Source: Sarcophilus harrisii (lineage: Eukaryota; Chordata; Mammalia; Dasyuromorphia; Dasyuridae). From it: a stretch of DNA of 64,000 bases. The notes beneath the pieces are model-generated. The model was given only the letters and a program-made list of their open reading frames with translations. It was not told the DNA's origin and made no database searches. The stretch spans positions 5,143,275-5,207,274 of the forward strand of contig NC_045432.1 of NCBI RefSeq assembly GCF_902635505.1, written 5' to 3'. The translations under genes were made by a program, and so were the position numbers. Below, piece after piece: positions 37,601 to 49,175 of this stretch; positions within the stretch are counted from its first letter, which is position 1; every line of letters begins with the position of its first letter.

Positions 37601-40600
37601 CCCTCTCTCAGTGTGTTTCTGTGTCTCTTTGTCCCCCTCTTGTGTCTCTGTGTCTGTCTCTCGCTGTATCTTTGTCTCTTGCTCTCTCTATTCCCCTCTC
37701 TGTTTGTCTCTGTCTCTGTCTCCCTCTCTGTGTGTCTCTATCTCTGTCTCTGTCCCCCTGTATCTCTGTCTCTTGCTCTCTCTGTGTCTCTGTGTGTAGA
37801 GACACACTTGCTGTGTCTCTTTCTCTTTCTCTTCCTCCCTCTGTCTCTTTCTCTCTCAGTGTGTCTCTTGCTCTGTCTCTGTGTCTCTCTCTTGCTCTGT
37901 CTCTCAGTGTGTATGTCTCTCTGTGTGTCATTTTCTTGCTCTGTCTTTCTCTCAGTGTGTATGTCTCTGTCTCTTGCTCTCTACGTTTCTTTCAGTGTGT
38001 AGAGAGACACTGGCTCTTTCTTTTGCTCCCTCTGTCTCTGTCTGTGTTTCTCAGTGTCTCTCTTGCCTCTCTGTCTCTGTGTCTCTCAGTGTATCTCTTG
38101 CTCTGTCTTTCTCTTGCTCTCTCCCTCTCTGTCTCTCTCTTTCTTTCTCTGTCTCTGTCTCTCCCTCTGTCTCTCTTTCTCTCTTGCTCTGTGTTTACAC
38201 CCAGGGTTATGGGCAAAAAAAGAGCCTTTTCTTTCTTTGTCTCTCTCTCTCCCTCTATCTCTGTGTCTCTCTCTGTTTCTCTCTTGCTCTGTCTCTCCCT
38301 CTGTCTCTATCTCTTGCTCTCTCTGTTTGTATGTCTCTCTATCTCTTGCTCTCTGTCTCTCAGTGTGTCTCTTTTTTGCTGTTTCTCTCTTGCTCTCTGT
38401 TTCTCTCTGTCCCCTCTCTCGGTGTGTCTCCGTCTCTGTCTTCCTCTGTCTCTCTTTCCCTTGGTGATCTCATGTCTTCCCAGGATTTCAGGTGTCATTT
38501 TTACACAGATGGCTCTCAGATATCTCACTCCACGTCCTCCTCTCCCCACCCCCGCTCCCGGAAGCTGGATCCCCAGCCCAGAGTGCCCTGGTGCTTTCAG
38601 GGCCCCGCTACCGGGAGATGTCGCTGGCAGGACCACTTCCTGAATTATCAGTCCCCAACTTGGCGCCCGAAGGGCTTCCTGCCCAGGTTCCCTGCCTCTG
38701 GGTTCTCCCTTTTCTGAGAACTGACGTACAGATACGCTTGCATCCCTGCCCTGATCAGAACATCGGCGCAGAAGAAACTACATCACATCCTCCCTTCTCC
38801 CCGTTGTCCGTCATGGGCCTCCAGGGGCCGCCTTCCCCAGTTGTTCAGTGACTTCCTTTGGGGGGCTCTGTATCCCAGCCCGGCTGACTCTCCCTGCTCT
38901 GCTGCTATCCTCTCCCCTGTCAATCTGGCTCCTGTGTCCCAGTTGACCTTGCACATCCCTGGGTGGTGAAATCTCCCTCCTCGTCTTGGTGCAGACACCG
39001 CCTGCTCCAAATGCTCTCCCCGAGTCCCCTCTCCCTTGAGGACTCCCCGTCCTCCATGTCCCGGACGTCTGTTTGACTGTTTCTTCGGTCTTGCCCTGTG
39101 ATTTCAGGCACGTACATAACTTGTGGTGTGATGATGCCCCTCACCAGTGCTGCTGACAGCTGCCTTATAACTTTCTGCTTCAGAGATAGCTCCTTAGAGG
39201 GCCCTTGGAAGTTACTGATTCAATTGTCTTACTTGCAGAGGAAGGAGCCTGGGCCCAGGGTCCTTTGCAAGTGGCAAATATTAGATAGGAAACTACATTG
39301 TCCGAATCCCAAGCTGTGATGTCAGAGAATTGCCCGGGCCCTAGATTTTCTCTCTCCGAGTCTGATTTAAATAAGTAGGAAAACGAAGTTTCTGAGAGGT
39401 TGCCTGGCTTGTCCAGTTTCCCACTTCCCCTAAGTGAGTGGACTGGGTGCTTTCCCAGGCTGTCAGTCGCCCCATGTGCCTTTTGAGAATCTTAGACAGT
39501 GGATAATAGACACTGAGGTGGGGCAGAGCGGGGGGCAGGCGGGAGGAAGAGCAGATACCTGAGTTTGGCCAGCTGAAACGGGCGACGAAGGGTCCCCGCA
39601 GGAAGGATTCTGCCTGCCCCGGCTCAGCCTCTGGGACTTGGTACGAATCCATGATGGAAACCACATCTGCTCTGAAGGGAAGGCAAACGTGGGGGGACGA
39701 GGCTCCAGGCTCTGTGGCCCTCTCCAGTGTTAGGCCCCCCTTTTTCTCGGGCAGGAGCACAGAGGTCTCTAATACCTGTAGACAAAAACGTTCTGCTCCT
39801 TGTAGCTTCCCAGGCCCAGACGCCGACTTCCCAGGGCCTCGTATCTGTGGCCACGGTCGGCCCTGTTCTGAGACACCAGGATTTTGAGGAAGCGTTCCCA
39901 TCCCCGCGCATAGACCCCAGCCTGCCCCTTTCCTTCCGGGCCCCTCCCCTCTGCCCCGACTGGGACCACATCAGCTCTGTTCCCATCTGCCCTCTTTCCT
40001 GAGCTTTAGGCAACCTCTGGGAAAACAAGGGGATGTCAGAGCTAGTAGTGACCACCCAGCTCACTTGAAGTGGAGGACGCTAAGATCCAGAGAGAGGAAG
40101 GGGTTTGCTGAAGGTCACCCAGAGGCAGGATTCAGCTCCAGATCCACCCCCCCCCCATACCCCTGCACCTGTTGAGTTCCTGGAGGAGAAGTGACATGGC
40201 TGTGCCTTTGATATCACGGACCTCCTGCACCAGACAGATGTCACATCGGGAAAGGACCTGTGGCAGGGAAAGGGAGATGGCGTGGGGCGGACTTGAGGGG
40301 CTCCTGGGCTGGTGCCCTCTGGGAGGGCACTTGTCCTATTAGCCATCCCTTGTGGAAGTGAAGGGCAGCCTGGGAGGAGGGGTGATATGTGTAAAGGGCA
40401 GGGCTGACCACCCCTACCTGCCTCTGTCCTAAGCTAGAATCTTGAGAGAGTTATCTGAGGCTCGGGTGAAGCGGCTTGGCCGAGATCACACGGATGGTAA
40501 GTGTAAGAGGCCAGACTTGGTTCCAGGCCTTCCTAACTCCGAGGCTCTCTATCTACTACACTGGTGGCCCCCAGGGGCTGTACATTGACAGTTTTCAAAT

Positions 40601-41918
40601 GGGACGCTTTTATTTATCTAAGACTCCCTACCTTGGAAGGGTATTGATCATCCTAATAGTAAGAGTCCCAGACCAATGGACTTTGGACATAGGTTACGTT
40701 CATTTTGTTGAGTGTTTCCCAATCCCATTTGGGTCTGGTTCAGATAGAACTTGGGTGTGTCACGTGCTGCTGGCAGCAGCATCACCCTCTGTTGCCTTCT
40801 CCCAAGATTTGCTGGGTCGTTGGCCCCTGGCTAAGTAAGCCTGAGGAAGTCTTTGGGCCTCCACTCAAAAGCATGCGTTTCAATGCATAAAATAAGAGGA
40901 TCGCAAAAGAAACTCATTATACTGAAACACAGCCATCCACAAAATGTTAACAACGTCCAGGGACCCCGGCTGAGGACCACAAGGGCCCGTTGGTGGATGG
41001 GCAACGTCCAGGAACCCCGGCTGAGGACCACAAGAGCCCGTTGGTGAATGGACATCTTCCTTTTGGAGAGGAAACCTCAAAAGAAGAAGTTCAGTGATAG
41101 GGAGCCAGCAGGGGAGGGAAAGGAAGCAGGATGGGCTGGGTCAGGCACAGAAGACACAGCCCCAGGAAGAGGGGACTTGAGTCCATCCCAACTGAATTCC
41201 CAGGGAACCCGAGATGCCTCTGGAATGAGGGCCGCCCATGCCTCAGGGTCTGGAAGAGAGATGCCCAGCTCATCCAGAGCAAACCATTGGGCTCTGGGGT
41301 CAACTCTGGGGACTGTTGATCCCTTGGGAAACCAAAGCCGTCCGTGCCGGAGGAACATCTGTTTGTGTAGCTACTGCAAACAGCCCCAAATGGTTCCTTC
41401 GACCAAATTTTAAAGGCAAATGCAATTGGAGGGTAGAGGGAGGGAGACTGAGGACCCGGGACACAGCTAGTCCATTCTGCTGGAGGGAAAGGGACAGGGA
41501 ATTTACCCAAGGTAATGCACACAGCACCTGGGAGATTTGTTCTTTTTGCTTACTTGCAATTATTAACGCACTGCTGAACGCACTAAGTTTTGGCTCACTG
41601 AGACAGAATCTTAATGGCCCCAGCCTGGGTATGGTTTTCTTCTGGGAACCCTTGATCTGAGGAAACGGGGTGGGGGACAGGCTGGGGCAAGGGGAGACTC
41701 CCGTTTCTCACCTTGACCAGCACACTCATGACCTCGGGCCGGTTGGCCTTGGCCTCCCCAAAGCTCTGGATATTGAAGGCGCAGATCCTCAGGGTACCAC
41801 ATGACACCAGATGGAGTTGCCCACTCAGCAGGAGAAGCAAGAAGACAGGTGCCCTCAGAAGATGCCTTGAGCCAGCGATGACCCTGGAAAAGAGAGGGAG
41901 AGAAGTCCTAAAGGGCAT
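31679..41918 (-). CDS. DNASE1L1: Deoxyribonuclease I-like 1, eight coding exons
   Basis: Secretory-pathway DNase I-family endonuclease. Coding exons in gene order: 41918-41712, 40257-40169, 39862-39776, 39671-39559, 34390-34278, 33985-33828, 31935-31839, 31750-31679; all internal junctions are GT-AG and phases match, giving 936 bases and 311 residues. A hydrophobic stretch (residues 25-31) looks like a signal peptide core. LRICAFNIQSFG opens the nuclease fold. Catalytic and metal positions equivalent to DNase I E39, E78, H134, D168, D212 and H252 are all present: E81 (VQEV), E121 (SYKEQ), H176 (ISHHACP), D210 (GDLNAG), D243 (DTTV), H295 (SDHYPVE). The core disulfide pair C215/C252 is kept. 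The usual REP is RGP (G154). The protein stops 16 residues after H295, lacking the hydrophobic C-terminal tail of human DNASE1L1. The gene symbol rests on family motifs plus adjacency to RPL10. The first ATG is the least certain part. Confidence 0.93.
32540..32690. mobile_element. MIR-like SINE fragment in DNASE1L1 intron 7
   Basis: Words TCCTTGTCTGTCAAATGCAG and GGTTGGACTAGACAGCC match MIR-type SINEs. Confidence 0.6.
32990..33520. repeat. Ancient mammalian interspersed repeat in DNASE1L1 intron 7
   Basis: Carries a widespread mammalian repeat's words (GATCTGATTTTGGAAAATCA, CTTTGACTAAATGGAGGATG, GAAATGTTGGTGACC). I recognise the repeat but cannot name it with confidence. A segment from the preceding part of the same family appears at 52130-52490. 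Open frames overlapping it are not genes. Confidence 0.45.
34700..34915. mobile_element. MIR-like SINE pair in DNASE1L1 intron 5
   Basis: GTTTCTTTATCTGTAAAGTTG and TTCCAGCTCCAGATCCCTAT, then TGCAAAATGAGGTACTTGGA, are MIR 3'-end words. Confidence 0.6.
35650..37100 (+). mobile_element. L2 LINE, ORF2 C-terminal region and 3' end
   Basis: Long L2 copy in DNASE1L1 intron 5. Recognisable blocks are GGTCCCTCAAGGACTCTGTCC, CTGAAACTCAACATGTCTAC, CAGTAAACTCCAGTGGGTTT, CATTCACGGCCCTTCC and the 3' GTGCCCGGTACCTGGCACGT end. Coding frames are lost. Confidence 0.88.
37549..38460. repeat. Pyrimidine-rich CTCTGT array with higher-order duplication
   Basis: About 0.9 kb of CTCTGTCTCT-type repeats in DNASE1L1 intron 5. 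The non-repetitive block ACCCAGGGTTATGGGCAAAA occurs at 37549 and again at 38202, and GTGTGTAGAGA-type blocks recur near 37793 and 37997. Long open frames on both strands are artefacts. Confidence 0.95.
38461..38525 (+). mobile_element. Small L2 fragment
   Basis: CTTGGTGATCTCATGTCTTC through GATGGCTCTCAGAT matches the L2 RT-domain coding DNA that lies upstream of the part kept at 35.65-37.1 kb. Confidence 0.55.
40010..40140. mobile_element. MIR-like SINE fragment in DNASE1L1 intron 3
   Basis: GATCCAGAGAGAGGAAGGGG and TGCTGAAGGTCACCCAGAGG are MIR core words. Confidence 0.65.
40440..40570. mobile_element. MIR-like SINE fragment in DNASE1L1 intron 2
   Basis: GAAGCGGCTTGGCCGAGATC, CACACGGATGGTAAGTG and CCAGGCCTTCCTAACTCC match a CORE-SINE. 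Confidence 0.6.
40951..41052. repeat. 51-base tandem duplication in DNASE1L1 intron 2
   Basis: Two adjacent units (40951-41001 and 41002-41052), each starting CAACGTCCAGG and containing CCCCGGCTGAGGACCACAAG, with about four differences. Confidence 0.9.
41712..41918 (-). other. DNASE1L1: First coding exon of DNASE1L1, start uncertain
   Basis: Two readings are possible. In the first, the exon begins upstream of a good TTTTCACAG acceptor near 41960 and translation starts at the ATG at 41918-41916, giving a long basic n-region before the Leu-rich signal core. In the second, the strong pyrimidine-tract acceptor ending at 41884 is used; then no in-frame ATG precedes the hydrophobic core and the start must lie in an undetected upstream exon. 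The frame from the hydrophobic core onward is certain. Confidence 0.6.
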
Positions 41919-44600
41919 CGGTGCCAAGAACTTGCCCCTGTACCCTTTGAGCCAGCTGTGAAAATTACCAAGAGTGGCCACCAGCTAAGAATCAGCAGCA
42001 CGCCAACCAGTGGTAGGAGAGTTCCAGCAAAGGGAGGCAGATGCCGGCCCCCACTGGGGTGGCGACACCCACCCCCGGGGTGGCCCGAGGCAGTGTGCTG
42101 AGCTGGCTACGACTGGAAGGTCCGATTTTGTGCCGCTCTGCTCCCCTGGCCCCGGCCTCCCTTTGAAAAACCGCTGAGCAAGGGGAGGGAAGCCCTTAGG
42201 GAAGCAGCGGAGAGGACAGGGCCGGGGGGAGAACCGTTTAAAACAGCCAGGAAAATCTGAGCTCTTCTGAGGAAGAAGAGCTTGTTACACTAGCCCAAAT
42301 CACTTGCCATGAAAAGTGTGTAATAGCATCCTGGGAACTCTCCTAGGCACGTCTGCTCCTCCAAATGTAAAGGCAGCATTGGGGGAGGGGGGGCTACTGG
42401 ACCCTGCCCTCTCACCCTATGCCTCCCCCCCCCAGCAACATAGAGGAGACCTGCACCATCCTTTTGTACTCCCACCCCCAAAGAAGTATCTGGGGGGCCT
42501 ATCTGGCCATGGGCAAAAGTAGCATGGTGGGAGGGGGAATCTCCAAAATGTCTGGTGCCCCACGACTGCCCCCAGAGCCTCCCCAGCCACGTTCCCACCA
42601 CTAACTCTAAAGGCAACTTCCAAGGGACGGACTACCTCAAATATTAGTGTTTTATTCCTCTCCAGAAGTGCTTCCCAGCAGGCTCCAGCCGTCCTTCCCA
42701 GTCATCTCTCTTCATCTGCCACCCTGAGCCCCAGCCCTGGCCTTCACTGAACTCTTAACCAGCACTTCCTGAGCCCAAACCCAGACCACTGACTGAGCTC
42801 CAAAGGCAGAATATGGACTGAGGCCTCATACAGGACTTGGGGTCGCACACGGATCTACAGTTTACCCCAGTGCTGCTCGTGACCTCAGCCCTTCCTCAGA
42901 GCACAGGTCCAAGCCAGCTCTTCCTTACCTTGGACCTGAAAAGCTTTCTGCTCAAAATGAGCCCTTTAAGTAATTGAGCCCTTAAGTAAGTCTGTTGCCC
43001 AACATGAATGTAATTATGAATTTATGGAAATCCTTATACATTTGGCCTAGTAATTTATGAGGGAAGGGGCTGCCCCTTTCTCCCATGAATCAAGATGGGG
43101 AATTGAAGGCCTTAAAACAAGCAAGCGGCAATAGGGAGTGAGCAGGTTGGGTGGGGGCTGGTCCTGTCAAGGGAGGAAAACAGAGGAGTCCTGCCCTCAC
43201 CCCCATGAGGCTGCTTCTCCGGGTACCCCCATGGCTCCACAGCCACCCCTGTGGGGTGGATGCAGCCATCTGGTGTGACTCGTAGAGCCACAATTATGGC
43301 TTCCTACTCTTTTCATGAGCAGCACGAGCTGCTGGCAGTCTCCCTCTGGCGGGGGTGCAGGGTGGTTGACTCCTCAGCACGCCCACCACATCAACCTTTC
43401 TTCCCAGCACCCCTTTTGGTCCTCTGATTGACGAATCTGCCAATCGGGCATCTGACCCATGGGCAAATCGACACAAGGACAAAAGAAGATGGATTAGCCG
43501 GAGTCCCGAGAATTCCCCTTCCCCAGGAGCCCTACTGGTTGGGGGCAGCCACGCAAGGCCCTCTGCCTCCGGGTTACCACGTGAGGGAGGGCCCAAGCGT
43601 ATGGCACCCAGAGGCAGGAGGCGGACAAAGTCGAGCTTTGGCTCCCTTTTCCCTCTTCCTCACCTCTCCTCACGCTACCGGCCCCCGCCTCCTGTGGAGG
43701 TGGCGTTTCATTCTGTACCTGCCTCGGACCCCATTCTCCTGGCACCAGTTAGTCTCAGTGGCGGGTTAAAGCTACGGCAACCCAGTGTTCCAGGTGAAAG
43801 AGAAGGGCTTAGAACAAGTCTTGACCCTCAAACCATCGAGGGCACCCCCAGGCCTCTTGGGTTTCTGGGAAGGAGGTTGTGGGGTTCGTTGTGGTTCCCA
43901 CACAGAGAAGAACCTTCTGGAGAAGAGATTCCTTACAAGGTGGGGGGCAACCCACAGGCCCGCCCCCCCCCCCAACGGGCCCAGCTGGCTTGGACATTTC
44001 CGTGACTTTCCTGACAGGCCCAGGCTTGTGATCGCCCCCATTGCTGTCTGTTGTTACCAGGAGGTGCCCTCTGTTGGGCGCTCCTGTCCTGGGGATGCCC
44101 TCAGGAGTGCATCGCAGGGACCTTCTCTAGAGCAGAACCTGGTCTGTGACCGCCCGGGCGCCCTCTCCTCGCCTTGGGGCTGCCAAGTGACCTGGCTCAG
44201 AGGCTCCCCTGCACTTCATCACCGGCTCTTGGCTCTGTAACAGCAGCAACAAAGTTGTCCGAGCAAAGGAAACGCGCTCGCAGCGAAAACTGTGTCAGGA
44301 GCAACAGTATCTGGCTACAGAGGCCACAATGTCTTCAAGGGCCATAAACGCCTCACATTCATAAGCCTCAAGTTCATTTCTCACTGGAAGTCACTACTGA
44401 GGGTCCAGACTCCCCTCCCCCACCCCACCCCTCATCTGGTTCTCCCATGGGGGTGGGGGATCTGTGGGCTTAGCCTTAAGGGCCCTGACCCTTAACTTTC
44501 TGGGTGCCATAATGAAGACTCGATGGGCCCACTCGTTGTTGCTTTTTTTCCTTGTTTCACTTATCTGCATACTGGCCAGATACAGCTATTAGAAATACTT
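41919..44600. other. 5' flank of DNASE1L1, no further gene recognised
   Basis: Moderately GC-rich, mostly without recognised repeats. DNASE1L1 5' non-coding exons and its promoter should lie here but could not be placed. A + strand frame at 43785-44240 is open for 151 codons but resembles nothing known and looks like chance in GC-rich DNA. TAFAZZIN, the head-to-head neighbour in human, was not found. Confidence 0.6.
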
Positions 44601-45138
44601 GAGAGGCAGAGCCAAGATGGCAGCCACCCAGCTGAACTCTAACAGCCCTCTCTTCCAAACACCTTTAAAATAACACCTCAGATCAAATTCTGAAGTGGCA
44701 AAGCTAAAGAAAGTTGGCGTGAGACATTTTTCTAGCCTAAGAAAGCTTAAGAAGTTGGCCGGAGATGTCTGCGGCCTTGGGGTGGAGGCCTGTCTAGAGC
44801 CCACACCTCTGGTGGTGGGAACAGTGACTGCAGCCGCAACAGCAGCAGCTTCGGGAGTGCTGAGTCCAGATAGCCAAGAGGCCGAAACTGGGCAGAAAGA
44901 GATTATGCAGATCCTCACAACTAGCTCTGAAAATAGTAGCGTGAAAAAGCCTGAGTCTTGGGATAATGCCTCTGCCCCCCCCCCCCAAGGGGGTAAAGAA
45001 GAAAATAGACTGGGAAAATGGGCAAATAAAAGCAAGAAAATAGAATCTGTGAAGGATTGGGGGCAGATCTGTTCTTCCCTGATCGTGCCAATCACAGGGT
45101 AGCACCTCCCTCCCCCCAAGAGAATACTGAAATACCAA
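44601..45138 (+). mobile_element. L1-like 5' end fragment
   Basis: Starts GAGAGGCAGAGCCAAGATGG, the typical start of marsupial L1 5' UTRs. A frame at 44695-45102 is open for 135 codons (starting MAKLKKVGVRHFSS) but shows no domain I know. Whether it is ORF1-related or 5' UTR is not clear. Confidence 0.55.
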
Positions 45139-45139
45139 A

Positions 45140-48100
45140 GAAAAAGGGACTCACACTAGCTTGGTTAGTAATAGGTTTTATTAGGGTTAATTAAGTAAGT
45201 TGTTTAAGGGAGCTTATTCACAACAGACCAGTTGTCCTTGACAGAGTAACTTTGTGGATCCCCACACCGACCCCAGGACAGGTCAGGTATCATATAGAAA
45301 CAGAACAAATAAGGCAGAGTACCAGGAAGGCCCAGGGTTACATGCAAGTTTCCTCATTGGATAGTGGGAGCTTCTTCTGCTAGTTACATTAAATCAAGGG
45401 AGTTTACATTTTTCGGTGGAGCCATGTCCCAACTCTGGCTACCCCCATACACTCTACCCTTCGTGACCTACTCGTACAATCTTTCCGACAATATCTTCCG
45501 CAAGGTTCCCTGAGTGGTACACTCGGGGTTTTGTTAACGTGGAGGAAGCAGAGGAACCTTCCAGCCACTTTGCATTAGAGGCAGAAACCACAACAGCAAT
45601 ACAGTCATAAGTGGGGAAACAACATGCCCAATGAGGAAATTACCACAATTGTTGCAGTTTTCTTCTATCCCCCCCTAGTGTGGCGAGGGAAGAACTAATG
45701 GCATTGGGAGAACTAAATTTCTGAGTTTCTCACTCGGTATAGGTGAGTTGAATTTCTGAATTCAGTTTGGAGACAAAGAAAGAGTTTGGGCAATTTTACA
45801 ATGTGTTGGGGGCAACACAGAATAGAATCAATTACAATGGGATCAAAACAAGTAGATTTTCTCAGTTCCCCCCATCTGTCAATGGGAAACTTGTCTAAAT
45901 TTTCCCTGAGAATGTAATGTAAGAACAAAAAGATTGACCCATCATAGTACAAACCATAATAAGACTGTCTCAAACCACAGATTCATTCTAGAAGGGAAAT
46001 TTACATGATACTAAGATAACTTAGATAACTCAGGATACAGATACAGTGAGGCAAAAAGTCAAATTAGTACAATCATGACCATATAACCAACAACATTAGC
46101 TAACATCCAGTCTTTTTCGTGTTTTAGGAACCCACCCCCAATGTCCATGTAATCAGCAAATTTCAACTTGGATCTCAGATGTCCCGGGCTAGCGATGTCC
46201 CATCTCTAAAAATCTCTTTTTCTTGGCCATTCTAGAAAATGCCTTGTCTTTGGGGCACCTCTTCATTGGCTTTGCTTCTCTGGTTCCAAGTAACTTGTGG
46301 AGATTCCTCTGATGCTCTTGCTTTTTTAATCAAATGGATTTCAATAGAAATTGGCACAGCCTGTGGAAATTTTATTTCAATAACCAGTTCATGTGGTGAA
46401 AACTAGCTCAAACCTTATTTTTTTTTATTTTATTAATAATAGAAGTATAAGGAGAACATCAGATTAGGGACCTGGAGTTCACTTCAGAGGATTGGTCTTT
46501 ACGTGCCCCAATAGAATCACTTACATTTGACATACAGGATCATTTCATTTTGCTTTCCAACAAAGTTTTCCATTTTAATCAATTCCTTTAGGAAGATCAG
46601 ATGCTATTGAGGATTCAGTCCTATACATGAAAACATAGGTAATACAATTCTTTGCAGACAGAGGCTCTCTACTCCTAAGTTCAATAATCACATTAATCAA
46701 TTTACTTTCAAGAGGTTAACTTTACTCCAGCTGTAACAAAAAACTTGGTGAGGGATTTATGCATACCCTTCAGTAAGTAATCTCCAATTGCATACAGAGC
46801 ATATTAAGTGAGTTGCTGTAGTAGAAAATGTTCAGTTGTTAAGCATATTTTGATGGAATAGATATTAAACAAACCTCACTCGTTTTGAAATTCTATTCCT
46901 TAAAAAAAAAAAAAAGAGGTTTCTGATTGAAACCTTAAAAATGAATAGATTCATATCTTTGTTTCACAAGCTGTTTTATCTTTGTCCAATTATTCCAGAA
47001 CATAGCGTTCTGAAAGAGTGAGCTATTTCAGGGATTCAGCCTTACATGTGACCGTGTAAGTATTAACAGGTGGATGACAAGCCCAAGCACTAATTAACTT
47101 AGTTGTTTGGAATATGGAATAACTACACATTCAGAGTGAAAGCAGTAAGAGCTTATATACTTGCGTTGTGCTCATATCTTCTACTAACCATTTGCTCCGA
47201 TTATAGAAATTTGCTATAAAAAGAAAAATCAGGGAGACGATAACATCAAAACTGGTCCTCCAGGCCTAGACCTAAGGGCACAGAATGCCTCAATACACGG
47301 ATGGCAGAATAAAGCATCCTTGGCTCTGTTTGACTTCAGGTAGGAGTCACGGTTGACGATCAATCACAGAGTTCCAATTCCACCTCGTAGCCAGACTCAG
47401 GAATGACCAGGTGGGAAATATTCCAGTTCAAAGGAAGCAATACAATGGGGAAACTAAGTCAGGAAGATCCTACCATCGGCCATACCAAGGTCGTCTTCTC
47501 GACTTTCCCCCGAAAGCATACCTCCACCTTTGACAGTTCAGGATCACATTCCCTCTGAGCAGCTTGTGGCATTTCTTTCAAATGGTGGATTGCGGATTTA
47601 GTGATACATCAGACAACTTGACCTGAATTCAAAACTCAAAACAGTGATCACTTACAATCCCAAGAGATTTTCCCTCAAATAGCAAATTTCACTAATCACA
47701 ACTTAGGGCTAGATACAACTATTTTTTTTTATTTTTTAACTTCTTTTTAAAAATATTTATTTAAAACTAAATACAACATAAAAAAAGATTAAAAAAGAAA
47801 GAAAGAAAAGGGAAATAAACAAAACAAAACAGAACATTGTCCTGTGCCGGGCAGATCAGGAAGGATTCAAAATATGGAACAATAAATTTCCCTTTCAGGA
47901 AAGTATATACAATAATAAAAGATACAATTATTTTTACTCTCATGGAGTTGCAGTAAGCAAAAAAAGTTTACCAGGACTCACACTCACATGAGACACGTCA
48001 CGTAAAATCCTTGTTTTTCTTGTCTTCTTCTTTTCAAGCTTAGACTCATCCTGGTGTAAAGATCAGTCATTAGAAATCACTTCTATATCATAAACATACA

Positions 48101-48250
48101 TTCTCAGTAAGCCAATTTCATAGTTTAGGAGCTCCATAACTCATAACGAGCTCTTTTTCCAGGGCTAATGACCTTGCCCACACAGATGGTGTGAGTTTAC
48201 AGATAAAGGGAATTCGACAAAATCTTTTTTGGTATCTTTTCTCACTTAGT
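45140..48250. repeat. Old unclassified interspersed repeat, copy B
   Basis: Begins with a TAGGTTTTATTAGGGTTAAT block like the left ends of copies 2 and 3, then matches copy 2 at 46270-46500 and copy A from about 46980. It lacks both solo LTRs present in copy A, so it preserves the empty sites. Interrupted by a HAL1 3' fragment. Class unknown, possibly LTR-retroelement; broken. Confidence 0.55.
47731..47920 (-). mobile_element. HAL1 3'-end fragment
   Basis: Matches the 3' end of the HAL1 at 7.4 kb (GAACATTGTC...GGAAGGATTCAAA words) and is bracketed by GATACAACTATTTTT (about 47711) and GATACAATTATTTTT (about 47921). Confidence 0.75.
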
Positions 48251-48754
48251 AGTCACCAAATCCCCTCCACACACACCTTTTTTCCCATAATGTGTTCAAT
48301 CTTTACCGAGCCTCAATATTGAGTAATTGACCTACTTATGAGCATTTTCCCCCAAACTTTTGCAGCTCATCTCTCCGGGAGTTCTCGGGAGGGTTTGGGG
48401 CTTGCTCCTCTTGGTCCTTTAAGCAATTTTTAAATTCCGGGATTTATTTTTTCCTTTTAAAACTTTACTGGCACTGCCCCCAAAATGTCTCCCTATAATC
48501 AGTGAGATGACCTTCACTCTCTAGCTGTAAACCAATAAATCTGTCATTGTGAAGGATGGGGGTAGATGGAAATGTGTATTTTCATTACTTGTGTGACTCG
48601 GGCCATCCCTTCCACATCCTGTTGAATGTGGGTGGTCAACATGCCATCTCTCTCTCAGGATGAGAATAGACCAGAATTCCCCTTGCAGGAGCCTGACTCC
48701 AAAGTCAAAAGTGAAAATGGGTCTAATTAAAAGAGATAAGCAGGGAAACTATAT

Positions 48755-49175
48755 TATGTGAAAAGATACTAGAGACAATGAAGTAACATCAAACATTTTT
48801 ACAGAAAATTTCTCTGAAAAAAGCCTCATTTCTCAAATGAAATAGAATGAGAATACAACTGAATCAGAGTAATAAAATAAGAAATAAGAACCATTCTCCA
48901 ATTGTTAAATAGTCAAAGAATATGAACAGTTTTCAGAAGAAGAAAAATCTAACTATAGTTATATGAAAAAATGCTCTACATCACTATTAATTAGAGAAAA
49001 ACAAATTTAAAAACTTTGAGGTACCACTTGCAACTTATCAGAAGTGAAAAACGCTGAAAGGAATGAGAGGAAAATAGATATACTAATGAATTGTTGGTGG
49101 AGTAGTGAACTGGTCCAGTCATTCTGGAGAACATTTTGGAACTACACTCAAATCAAATCAAAATATAAACCAGCT
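48755..49175 (+). mobile_element. Old L1 ORF2 fragment
   Basis: Diverged copy of the ORF2 C-terminal region (CACTATTAATTAGAGAAAAA, GAATTGTTGGTGGAGTAGTG, GTCCAGTCATTCTGGAGAAC). Confidence 0.75.

Noticed and set aside
37558-38717. Open frames up to 361 codons in the CTCTGT array
   Set aside because: Ser/Leu/Cys-rich products arise only from the pyrimidine repeat, and they lie inside a DNASE1L1 intron.
39624-40064. Longer exon 4 of DNASE1L1 starting at a CAG near 39921
   Set aside because: It puts the DNase-like sequence out of frame. The acceptor ending at 39863 keeps the frame and the exact family length.
43785-44240. 151-codon + strand frame, considered as TAFAZZIN or another gene
   Set aside because: No TAFAZZIN motif and no other family is recognisable; GC-rich chance frame.
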